A stretch of DNA of 64,000 bases from an uncultured Acidobacteriota bacterium (lineage in GTDB: Bacteria > Acidobacteriota > Terriglobia > Bryobacterales > Bryobacteraceae), in NCBI GenBank assembly GCA_902826685.1, contig CADEFT010000012.1, forward strand, positions 1 to 64,000. Direction: 5' to 3'. Below are positions 18,595 to 26,333 of the stretch, piece by piece. How positions within the stretch are numbered: position 1 is the stretch's first letter; each line of letters starts with the position of its first letter. The notes beneath the pieces are model-generated. The model searched no databases. It was not told the origin of the DNA and was given only the letters and a program-made list of their open reading frames with translations. A program made the translations under genes and the position numbers.

Positions 18595-19686
18595 ATGCGC
18601 ATCGGCGTCAACGCGCTGTATCTGATTCCAGGCGGCGTGGGCGGCACCGAAGTTTATCTGCGCAGCCTGCTGGAGGCGATGGCGGAAATCGACCGCTCCA
18701 ACGAATGGTTCCTCATCACCAATGAGGAAACGGGAGCCGGCCTGGCGCCCGCCACCGCGAATTTTCACACCCTGACTCAAGCGGTGAAGGCGTCGAACCG
18801 TCCGGCGCGCCTGCTTTGGGAGCAGACTTCGCTCGCCTCGCTATCGCGCGATTTGAAACTCGACGTGCTGTTCAATCCCGGTTTCACGGCGCCGTTTTTC
18901 TGCCCCTGCCCGATGGTGACGGTCTTCCACGACATGCAGCACAAGCGCCACCCGGAATACTTCCGCTGGTTCGATCTGCCGGCATGGCGCTTCTTTCTCT
19001 ACTGGTCGGCGAAACGCTCGGCGCGCTTGATTGCCGTCTCGGAGGCGACACGGATCGATCTGCGGCGCTTCTATCCGTGGCTTACGCCGGAAGCGATTAC
19101 CGTCGTGCCCCACGGCGTGGCCCCGCGATTTTTCGAGATCGGACCGCGCCGGGCGCCGGAAAAGTTTCTGCTGTGCGTATCGACGCTGCATCCGCATAAA
19201 AACATCGACCGGCTGATTCGCGCCTTCGCGGTCGTGCGGCCGGAAGGATTCCGCCTGGTGATCGCCGGACTGCGCGGCTTTCACACCGCCGCCATCGAAC
19301 GCACGATCGAGGAAACGGGAATGTCGAAGGCGGTACGGCTGACCGGCTGGATTCCCGATGGCGAATTGATGGAGCTATACCGCACCGCGTGGGCGTTCCT
19401 CTACCCTTCCACCTTCGAAGGATTCGGCATGCCCGTGCTCGAAGCCCTGGCGGCGGGCGTACCGGCCGCGGTCTCCGGCATCGAGCCGATGAAGAGCATC
19501 GCGGGCGGCGCCGCGCTGGCGTTCGATCCGCTATCGGAAACCGCAATCGCCGAAGCCATCGCCCGGCTCACTGGCGACGAAGTTTTACGCGCCCGGTTGG
19601 CGGCGGCGGGTCCCGAACGGGCGCGTGAATTTACGTGGCAGAACTCTGCCCGGCAGACTCTGGCGGTCCTCGAGACTACACACTAA
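18595..19686 (+). CDS. GT4-family (GT-B) glycosyltransferase
   Basis: A 363-residue two-domain GT-B enzyme. The N-terminus MRIGVNALYLIPGGVGGTEVYLRSLL is glycosyltransferase-like, with a Gly-rich acceptor loop. The C-terminal donor site contains LCVSTLHPHKN, LTGWIPDGELMELYRTAWAF and the retaining-enzyme motif FEGFGMPVLEALAAGVP, with two Glu residues. It begins immediately after the previous stop, so it is the last gene of the operon. Its 3' end overlaps the convergent universal stress gene by 11 bp. It likely extends a surface or lipid-linked glycan. Confidence 0.9.
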   Translation: MRIGVNALYLIPGGVGGTEVYLRSLLEAMAEIDRSNEWFLITNEETGAGLAPATANFHTLTQAVKASNRPARLLWEQTSLASLSRDLKLDVLFNPGFTAPFFCPCPMVTVFHDMQHKRHPEYFRWFDLPAWRFFLYWSAKRSARLIAVSEATRIDLRRFYPWLTPEAITVVPHGVAPRFFEIGPRRAPEKFLLCVSTLHPHKNIDRLIRAFAVVRPEGFRLVIAGLRGFHTAAIERTIEETGMSKAVRLTGWIPDGELMELYRTAWAFLYPSTFEGFGMPVLEALAAGVPAAVSGIEPMKSIAGGAALAFDPLSETAIAEAIARLTGDEVLRARLAAAGPERAREFTWQNSARQTLAVLETTH

Positions 19687-20521
19687 GCACAGGACACGGC
19701 GCCGTGCGAATGAGTTCGTGGGCGTTGGTACGCAGCCTGCCCAGGAAACCTTGAATCGACCCTCTACCCACCACCAGCAAGTCCGCCTGATAGCGGCTGG
19801 CGGCATCGGCGATGGATTGCGCGAGACCCGCGGTCTGCACCACCTCGAGCGTCTCCGATACGCCCGCCTTTTCCGCCAGCGGCGGGTAGGCGTGGCGGGC
19901 GTTCCAGACCAGAAGGCTGTGCGCGCTATCGGCGAGAGCGCTTTCAAAACGCCTGTCGACGGCGGGCACCGAATGGATCACATGCAGCTTGGCGCCGAAC
20001 TGCTGCTTCAGCGAATTGGCCCATCGCAACACCTCCACCGTCGCGCCGCCCATGTCGATGGCGCAAACGATGTTGCGGCATTCCACCGGCTGTTCCGGAG
20101 CGTTCGAGTGAGCGGTCGTCCAGACCGGACACTGCGCGTCGTGCAGCACGCCCAACACCACCGACCCCATCAGCAGCGACCGGAACCCCGTTTCGCCGCG
20201 CGTCGGCATCATGATGAGGTCGCTTGCCTGCTCCTGCGCGTAGAGGACTACCATGGCCGCCGGCTTGCCCTGCATCAGCGCTACCTTGCACCGGACGTCC
20301 GGCATCGTCTCCGCGGCGAACTCCGCCAGCTTGCGGTGCAGCGCCTCGCGCGTGCGCGCCGCGTCTTCCTCGGAGTGTTCGAAACCGGTGGGGAATTCGA
20401 AGCAATGCAGCAGCGTGAGTTCGGCGTGCAGTTTCCGCACCCATGCGTGGACGGTGCCTGCCGAGTGCCGGCACGATTCTGAAAAATCGACGGGGAATAG
20501 AATGCGTTTGGCAGTGGACAT
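19676..20521 (-). CDS. Tandem-domain universal stress protein
   Basis: A 281-residue cytoplasmic protein made of two UspA domains (about residues 1-140 and 148-281). Domain 1 keeps the ATP-binding pattern G-x2-G-x9-G in TRGETGFRSLLMGSV. Domain 2 reads GRGSIQGFLGRLRTNA, where the second Gly-Ser part is altered, so nucleotide binding may be confined to the first half. Usp proteins are induced by starvation or stress. It runs convergent to the glycosyltransferase operon and overlaps its 3' end. Confidence 0.88.
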   Translation of the reverse strand: MSTAKRILFPVDFSESCRHSAGTVHAWVRKLHAELTLLHCFEFPTGFEHSEEDAARTREALHRKLAEFAAETMPDVRCKVALMQGKPAAMVVLYAQEQASDLIMMPTRGETGFRSLLMGSVVLGVLHDAQCPVWTTAHSNAPEQPVECRNIVCAIDMGGATVEVLRWANSLKQQFGAKLHVIHSVPAVDRRFESALADSAHSLLVWNARHAYPPLAEKAGVSETLEVVQTAGLAQSIADAASRYQADLLVVGRGSIQGFLGRLRTNAHELIRTAPCPVLSV

Positions 20522-20553
20522 TGTGTTCTGCGATTGTACCGGAGCGCCGCCCG

Positions 20554-22227
20554 CTAGTGGGCGTCGCCGAGGCGCAGCGGCTCGAAGTCCTCGATCAGGC
20601 GGTCTTCAAACAACAGCGCGGCGTTGGGAGTATTTTGAAGACGCCGCAGCCTGAGTGCCGCGAGCGCGCAGCACAGCACGCCCAGAAAAATCAGCATGCG
20701 CCAGGGCTCCCGCAGACACATCGATTCGATTTCGGTGGTGGTGTAGGCAAACAACAGGAAGAAGAAAAAGAACGCCACAAACACCACCGACGTGTTGCGC
20801 TGGCCCGGCACATAGGAACAGACAAACGGCAGCTTGCGCCATTCCCACAGCGCGAGTTCAATGAGGATGAGCGTCAGCAGCGTGCAGGCCGCCAGATGGC
20901 CCGGCACCACGCTCCAGCCCAGAGCGGAAACGGCGAACGGAACGGCCGTCAGCAGCATGGGGGGAAGGGCGGCGATCTGAAATAGCGTTTCCACCGCGCG
21001 CAGCCACTCGACCCGGAGGGGATCGGCTTCGAGCAGGCGAAACAGCCAGGCGGCTTCGAGCGCGGCGGGAATGGAGAGCACCACGCGCAACCCGGAGAGG
21101 ACGAAGAACGCCAGCACCAGCGGCGACGATAGCGCGAAGCCGATGATGTTTTCCTGAATAACGTCGGCGGGCCGGTTGGCCATATCGAACCAATAGACCA
21201 GCACGTAGGTATTGACCAGAATCGCCACACCCATGCCGAGATACGCAAACAGCAGCAGTTTATGTTGCGGGCTGCGCATCAGAGTCTTGAAAGTGAAACT
21301 GACGATGGCGTATCGCTGGCTGGCGGGGAACCAGCGCGCGGGCGACGGAAGGCGCAGCCGCGATGGATCCAGATCGGCGTAGCGGCCGGCGAGGTAAGTG
21401 GCGGTGTAAAGAATCGCCGCCGCCGCGGCCGCCAGCGCGGTTGCCATCCAGCCCAGCGCGGCCAGATGCCCGCCGGGCAGGCCGAGAATCGACTCTTCGA
21501 TTCCCGAAAACCACAACGGCGGAAACCAATCGGGCAGCATGCCGCGACGGTGCATCGCGGGAATGGAGAGCATCTGCGGCAGCAGGCACAGCATCGCGAG
21601 CAGCAGGGCGGCATGCAGCGCCAGGCTGACGCGCGTGTAGAAGCGCCCCAATAGATTCATCAGCAGCGCCTGCGCCGCCAGCAGGGTGCAGAAGGTGAAC
21701 AGCACCCCGGCCGCGGTAGCGATGGCGTGCGCGGCGATGGCGCGCCAGACGGGCGCGGTGCTCCAGTGCGTTTCCTGCACGACCGGCAGAATCAGCGCAG
21801 GAAAGAGTCCGGCGGCGATGGCGAAGATGCCGATGAACAGCAGCAGCGCGGTGAATTTCGATGCAAACAGCAGCGCTCCTGAAACGGGCAGCGGCAGCAG
21901 GATGAGACGGTCGCGGCCGCTTGGCGTAAGCGCGCGCCATTCGAGGATGACGGCGAAAGCCACCACGAACATGGGAAACACCAGAAAGCCGAGCCGGTCG
22001 CTTTCGGCGATCTTCTGAAAATCGGGCTCCGATACCAGCCGCGGAAGCTCCACATACTTGCGAAACTGGCTGATCGGCGCCAGCATCGAGAACGAGCACA
22101 GCGCTCCGAAGAGGCCGACGATGAGTTTTTGAAGCTGTCCCGGTTCGGTGGCCAGGCCGGTGTCGAACAGGCCGAGGAAGAAGTGGCGGGTCAGTTCGGC
22201 ATAGGGGCCGCGCGTTTCCTCAACCAC
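20554..22227 (-). CDS. Large ABC exporter membrane subunit
   Basis: A 557-residue polytopic protein with about a dozen hydrophobic helices in two similar halves, and no ATPase domain. It overlaps the preceding ATP-binding subunit gene by 8 bp (GTG start 22227). Its order and size match two-component ABC exporters of the ABC-2 type seen in Acidobacteria. It might move lipids, peptides or antimicrobials; there is no motif that would decide the substrate. Confidence 0.7.
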   Translation of the reverse strand: MVEETRGPYAELTRHFFLGLFDTGLATEPGQLQKLIVGLFGALCSFSMLAPISQFRKYVELPRLVSEPDFQKIAESDRLGFLVFPMFVVAFAVILEWRALTPSGRDRLILLPLPVSGALLFASKFTALLLFIGIFAIAAGLFPALILPVVQETHWSTAPVWRAIAAHAIATAAGVLFTFCTLLAAQALLMNLLGRFYTRVSLALHAALLLAMLCLLPQMLSIPAMHRRGMLPDWFPPLWFSGIEESILGLPGGHLAALGWMATALAAAAAAILYTATYLAGRYADLDPSRLRLPSPARWFPASQRYAIVSFTFKTLMRSPQHKLLLFAYLGMGVAILVNTYVLVYWFDMANRPADVIQENIIGFALSSPLVLAFFVLSGLRVVLSIPAALEAAWLFRLLEADPLRVEWLRAVETLFQIAALPPMLLTAVPFAVSALGWSVVPGHLAACTLLTLILIELALWEWRKLPFVCSYVPGQRNTSVVFVAFFFFFLLFAYTTTEIESMCLREPWRMLIFLGVLCCALAALRLRRLQNTPNAALLFEDRLIEDFEPLRLGDAH

Positions 22228-22984
22228 GCATCGCCTCGATGATGTTGGCGGCGACGGTGTCGGAATCCTCCTGCTGTGCCAGTTGGGAGAACACGTCTTC
22301 GAGCGACGGCAGAGACATCAGGTCGCGCAGCCGTTCCACCGAATCGTGCGCCACCACTTTGCCCTTGCGCAGAATGACCACGCGGGAGCAAACCTTCTCC
22401 ACCACTTCGAGCACGTGCGAGCTGTAGAGAATCACTTTGCCTTCGGCGGCCAGGCGGCGCAGCAGGCTTTTGAACACCTGCGCGGCCGTCACATCGAGGC
22501 CCGAAAACGGTTCATCGAAAATGAGCACTTCCGGATCGTGCAGCAGCGCCGCGGAAATCAGCACCTTCTGGCGCATCCCCTTTGAGTAAGACGCGATCAG
22601 GCCGTGACGCGAATCTTCGAGCCCGAACAGCCGCAGGAACGCGTCGGCTTTTTCCTCCAGCCGGCCTCGCGGAATCCCGCGCAGCCGGCCCACCAGTTGC
22701 AGATACTCGCGGCCGGTCAGATGCGGATAGAGATGCGCCTCTTCGGGCACGTAGCCGGTGATGCGCTTGAAAGCCACGAAGTCGGCCGGAATGCTCGCGC
22801 CATCGTAGACCAGCGATCCTTCGGACGGTTCGAGCAGCCCTGTCAGAATCTTCACCGTGGTGCTTTTGCCGGAACCGTTCGGCCCCAGATATCCGAGGAT
22901 TTCGCCCTTGCCGATTTCGAAACTGACGCCATCGAGCGCCGGTATGCCTCGAAACCGCTTCACCAGGCCCTTGACCGCAAGCAT
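22220..22984 (-). CDS. ABC transporter ATP-binding protein (ABC-2 exporter type)
   Basis: A 254-residue nucleotide-binding subunit. It has Walker A GPNGSGKST, signature SYSKGMRQK, Walker B VLIFDEPFSGLD, and an H-loop histidine in LYSSHVLE. The start at 22984 (MLAVKGLVKRF) is where homology begins; an upstream ATG at 23098 would add 38 unrelated residues and run through the start of the divergent neighbour. It energises the membrane subunit encoded directly downstream. Confidence 0.92.
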   Translation of the reverse strand: MLAVKGLVKRFRGIPALDGVSFEIGKGEILGYLGPNGSGKSTTVKILTGLLEPSEGSLVYDGASIPADFVAFKRITGYVPEEAHLYPHLTGREYLQLVGRLRGIPRGRLEEKADAFLRLFGLEDSRHGLIASYSKGMRQKVLISAALLHDPEVLIFDEPFSGLDVTAAQVFKSLLRRLAAEGKVILYSSHVLEVVEKVCSRVVILRKGKVVAHDSVERLRDLMSLPSLEDVFSQLAQQEDSDTVAANIIEAMRG

Positions 22985-23066
22985 GAAGGTTTGACGCCGG
23001 ACTGCGAGGTTTTGTTCCCCGGCGGCGGGAACCAACCGGATGCTTGCGGTGTCTATCCGAAGAAGC

Positions 23067-23591
23067 ATGCGTGCCGTGTTTGCCATTGGACTCGCCATGA
23101 TCGTGGCGGGTGTGGTGTGGGCGCTTTCGGTGGATACGGGAGACGAGCCCGTGCTTCCAAAACTCCGGCAGCCGCGCTATCAGCAAGAGCATTGGCGCAC
23201 ACGTCCCCTGCTGTTCCTAGACGAAGCGCATGACAACACCTACACCATCGGGCGCCGGTTTCAGGCGCTGGCCGAACTGGCGCGGCAGGACGGGTATCGC
23301 GTGGCGCCGAATCGCCGCCAGTTTCAAACGGGCGCGCTCAAGGGCGTGAATGTGCTGGTGGTGGCGGGTGCGCGCATGAGCGAACAGGAAATCGAAGCGG
23401 CTCGGGATTGGGTGACGCGCGGCGGCGGACTGCTGTTGATCGGCTCGCCCGGTGTGGCCGGACGACTGGGGCCGACCAGACAAATCGGCAAGGGCCGTCT
23501 GGCTGTGTTCGATGACGTGGACACCTTCCTGCCGGGGTCATGGAAGCCGCCGACGGTGCTGAACGTGATGCATTGGCTCACTGGGCGCTGA
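23067..23591 (+). CDS. DUF4350-like exported protein
   Basis: A 174-residue protein. One N-terminal hydrophobic segment (MRAVFAIGLAMIVAGVVW) serves as signal or anchor. An alpha/beta domain follows, with FLDEAHDNTYTIGRRF, VLVVAGARMSEQEIEAARDWV and GGGLLLIGSP, typical of DUF4350 and related GATase-like folds. The ATG at 23067 is preferred over 23040 because the hydrophobic signal starts there. It is divergent from the ABC ATPase gene. Its stop codon is the first of three degenerate repeats shared with the GNAT gene tail. Function unknown. Confidence 0.65.
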   Translation: MRAVFAIGLAMIVAGVVWALSVDTGDEPVLPKLRQPRYQQEHWRTRPLLFLDEAHDNTYTIGRRFQALAELARQDGYRVAPNRRQFQTGALKGVNVLVVAGARMSEQEIEAARDWVTRGGGLLLIGSPGVAGRLGPTRQIGKGRLAVFDDVDTFLPGSWKPPTVLNVMHWLTGR

Positions 23592-23832
23592 GCGTGTGCG
23601 AAACCTTGCCGGGCCCGCGTCCATCATCGCCGCACGGGCGCTGAACGCGACGAGAACGCCTTGCCGGGCGGCGTTGCCCTGGGAAGCGCCGCCGTTCCGC
23701 GCGTCCATCATCGCCGCTCGATTGGCAGCCGGGCGCTGAGCATCCACTTGATACGCGTATACGCGACGCGGAAGCCCTGCCGTTCCGCGTTGCGCTGGGA
23801 CGCGCTGCCAGGCTGCGCGCCCATCATGGCCA
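23583..23832. repeat. Three decaying copies of the GNAT gene 3' end
   Basis: Three units each begin GGGCGCTGA and end with a CC(C)ATCAT motif. They lie at 23583-23632 (about 50 bp), 23637-23718 (about 82 bp) and 23731-23832 (about 102 bp). The longest is the functional acetyl-CoA-binding tail of the GNAT gene; the other two are shortened, diverged copies beyond it. On the minus strand the second copy still encodes QGNAARQGVLVAF, parallel to QRNAERQGFRVAY in the gene. This points to tandem duplication followed by deletion. Confidence 0.65.
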
Positions 23833-24529
23833 ACTCAAATCCCTGCGCCGCTGCGTAACGCAATCGCGCTTCCAGCAGCGCCCGTTGCGCGCCCCGGTTG
23901 CGAAAGCGCGGGATCGTGCTCGCCCCGGCGAGCAGCGCTACGGTGCCATGCAGCGAAAGCGCACCGGCGGCGATGGGCTCTCCGCCCTGTCCGGCGAGAA
24001 ACGCCACGCCGCCTTCGCGCGCGGCCATCGCCTCGGCCAGCTCCTGCATCAGACCGGCGGCGGCGGGAACGTCGCTCCAACCTTCCGCGTTGATGCGGGC
24101 AAACAATTCCCGGTCGCGGGCGATGCTCACCTCGATCTCCGGGGGCAGCGGTTGCGCGGCGCGATCCGCCAATTCCTGATAGAGCACGGTGGAAAGTTCC
24201 ACCGGCCGGTAGCCTCGCCCGGTCAGTAGCTCGAGCAGCGCCGGATCGGCCAGCGGGCTCACCTCATGAAAAACCGGCGCGCCGCGCTCATGGAAGAAAG
24301 CTTCGATCCGTTCCAGTTGCGCCGTGGCGGGCGCGGCGAACAGCCCGAGGCCGAAGGTCTGCGTACAAGGCGATTCGGGACCGTCGAACATCGCATAGGT
24401 GCCGTCGACGTCGATCCACTCGGCGCGGCTCGCCGGTGAGACTCTGCGCCGCGCTTCCACGAATGCCGCATTGGCGCGCGCCTCGGCGCGTTCGAGCAAA
24501 CGGGAAAGACCGGCGCCGGAGACCTTCAC
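23708..24529 (-). CDS. GNAT-family N-acetyltransferase
   Basis: A 273-residue acyltransferase whose C-terminal half is a GNAT domain. The acetyl-CoA site is IPRFRNRGAQRALLEARL (the R/Q-x-x-G-x-G/A pattern), followed by GSASQRNAERQGFRVAY. The N-terminal half (about residues 1-125) is a divergent second GNAT-like lobe. The start overlaps the stop of the cytochrome gene by 4 nt (ATGA), so it is the third gene of the molybdoenzyme operon. The acceptor substrate is unknown. The gene end sits inside a small repeat array. Confidence 0.82.
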   Translation of the reverse strand: MKVSGAGLSRLLERAEARANAAFVEARRRVSPASRAEWIDVDGTYAMFDGPESPCTQTFGLGLFAAPATAQLERIEAFFHERGAPVFHEVSPLADPALLELLTGRGYRPVELSTVLYQELADRAAQPLPPEIEVSIARDRELFARINAEGWSDVPAAAGLMQELAEAMAAREGGVAFLAGQGGEPIAAGALSLHGTVALLAGASTIPRFRNRGAQRALLEARLRYAAAQGFELAMMGAQPGSASQRNAERQGFRVAYTRIKWMLSARLPIERR

Positions 24530-25050
24530 TTCACCTTCGGCCGCGGGTCCTTCACGAAGCCATCGCGATTGGGCATCGCCACTTTGGGCAGCGTCTTGGC
24601 GTCCATGACGTCGTTCTCACCGATCAGGCCGTTGAGAAACAGCACCTGCGCCGTCGCCTGATACACCTGTTCATTCGAAAACGTGCCCGGCCGGTCAAAG
24701 GGCATCGCGCGGCGGATGTAATCGAAAAGCGTGGTGGCCTGGGGCCAAAAGCTGCCCACGGTCTTAAGCGGCTTGGCCGTAGTCAGCGTTCCCTTGCCGC
24801 CTACCAGCGGCCCGCCTTCCTCGCGGCCCTGGCCTTCGGCGCCATGGCATTTCGAGCAGCGGCGGAAATAGAGATCCTTGCCCTGTGCCGCCGTGCCGCT
24901 GCCGGCGGGCAGACCGCGCCCATCGGCGAGCACGGAAATATCCACGGCCGCGATGTCTTCGGCCGTGGCGGCGCGGCCCAGTTTGTACTTGGGCTCGGCG
25001 GCCAGCGCCACGCCGGCGTAAAGGACTGCCAGCGCGCTACGCCTCCACAT
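24526..25050 (-). CDS. Monohaem cytochrome c subunit of a sulfite-dehydrogenase-like enzyme
   Basis: A 174-residue periplasmic c-type cytochrome. A Sec signal ends near ALAA (residue 18), and the haem motif CSKCH (Cys65, Cys68, His69) follows. A Met in RRAMPFDRPGTF is the probable second axial ligand. Proteins of this type pair with SorA/SoxC-like molybdoenzymes and pass electrons to the respiratory chain. Its start overlaps the preceding molybdoenzyme gene by 14 bp, which supports a complex. Confidence 0.88.
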   Translation of the reverse strand: MWRRSALAVLYAGVALAAEPKYKLGRAATAEDIAAVDISVLADGRGLPAGSGTAAQGKDLYFRRCSKCHGAEGQGREEGGPLVGGKGTLTTAKPLKTVGSFWPQATTLFDYIRRAMPFDRPGTFSNEQVYQATAQVLFLNGLIGENDVMDAKTLPKVAMPNRDGFVKDPRPKVK

Positions 25051-26245
25051 TGGTCACGCTCCCATCGGCGGCCACGCGCCAGGGCTTGGTGGCGTTGTTG
25101 TGATACTGCGAATTGGTGCCGCGCGCGGCGATCAATTCCTGCCGCGAAGGCTGCACATATCCGGTCTCATCCACCGCCCGCGACACGATGATGGTTTCCA
25201 CTCCTGTAAATTCCCAGGGGAAGCGGAAGCGCGTGAAAGCCTTCGAATAACGCGGCTCCTGCAGTTGCGCGGGCTTCCACGTCTTGCCGCCGTCGATCGA
25301 TACTTCCACCTTTTCAATACGCCCACGGCCGGACCAGGCGAGTCCGCTGATCTCATGAAAGCCCGGCCCGCCGATTTTCTGTTCCCCCGAAGGCGAGGTG
25401 ATCACCGACTTGGCGTCCATCTCGAAAGTGAAGATGCGCGCCTTGCCGTCCGATTGCAGCTCCGTGTATTTCGACGTCTCGTCCTTGGTGTAGAACGGCT
25501 CATCGGCCACATGCAGCCGCCTAAGCCATTTCACGTTGATGTTGCCCTCCCAGCCGGGCAGAATCAGCCGCAGCGGGTAGCCCTGTTCGGGCCGGATCGC
25601 TTCGCCGTTCTGCGCGTAGGCGATCATGGCGTCGTTCATCGCCTTTTCGACCGGGACGCTGCGCGACATCTTGCAGGGGTCGGCGCCTTCGGCCAGCATC
25701 CACTTGGCTTCTTTTTTCAAGCCGGCTTCGGCCAGCAGCAGCGAGAGCGGGACGCCGGTCCATTCACTGCAGGACGCGAGGCCGAAACCGCGCTGCACGT
25801 CGGGCGCGCCCTTGGGGCTCCATTCACTGCCCGTGTTGCCGGAACATTCGACGAAATGGACGCGCGACACCGAAGGCAGCCGCTTCAGTTCCGCCACGGT
25901 GAGGACGAGAGGACGTTCCACCAGGCCGTGAATCAGCAGCCTGTGCTGCGCCGGATCCAGATGGGGAACGCCCGAATGATGGCGCTCAAAATGAAGCGCC
26001 GACGGCGTGATGATGCCATGAAGCTGATGCAGCGGCGTGCGGCTGGAAGCGGCCTGCGGAGTCTTGGTGTCGTTCAGATGGCGCTTGACGTTCTCAAAGG
26101 GAGAGCGTTCCCCATAGGCGCCCACGGGCTTGCCGAGCAGACTCGGCTCTTCCGTCACTTCGACGGCGCCCTCCTTGCTGGCACAGCCGGCCAGCGCGCC
26201 GCCCAAAGCGGCGGCTCCGAGAAACTTCCTGCGGTCCTTTCTCAT
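25037..26245 (-). CDS. Molybdopterin oxidoreductase, sulfite dehydrogenase SoxC/SorA-like
   Basis: A 402-residue enzyme of the sulfite oxidase family. It begins RKDRRKFLGAAALGGALAGC, a twin-arginine signal with a lipobox-like Cys21, so it may be a Tat lipoprotein. The Mo-binding Cys is Cys134 in VHFVECSGNTGSEWS. The Moco domain (about residues 70-270) is followed by a Mo-co dimerisation domain with the typical VSIDGGKTWKPAQL. Sulfite is the usual substrate of the group, but related enzymes reduce other sulfur or N-oxide compounds. A GNAT gene follows the cytochrome in the same operon. Confidence 0.9.
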   Translation of the reverse strand: MRKDRRKFLGAAALGGALAGCASKEGAVEVTEEPSLLGKPVGAYGERSPFENVKRHLNDTKTPQAASSRTPLHQLHGIITPSALHFERHHSGVPHLDPAQHRLLIHGLVERPLVLTVAELKRLPSVSRVHFVECSGNTGSEWSPKGAPDVQRGFGLASCSEWTGVPLSLLLAEAGLKKEAKWMLAEGADPCKMSRSVPVEKAMNDAMIAYAQNGEAIRPEQGYPLRLILPGWEGNINVKWLRRLHVADEPFYTKDETSKYTELQSDGKARIFTFEMDAKSVITSPSGEQKIGGPGFHEISGLAWSGRGRIEKVEVSIDGGKTWKPAQLQEPRYSKAFTRFRFPWEFTGVETIIVSRAVDETGYVQPSRQELIAARGTNSQYHNNATKPWRVAADGSVTNVEA

Positions 26246-26333
26246 GGGGTATTAGTCTACACGAACAAGCGGGCCGCCGGTACGGTGCGATATCATCAAG
26301 GTAATCCATAGGCCCGATCCGGCCCCATTTTTC

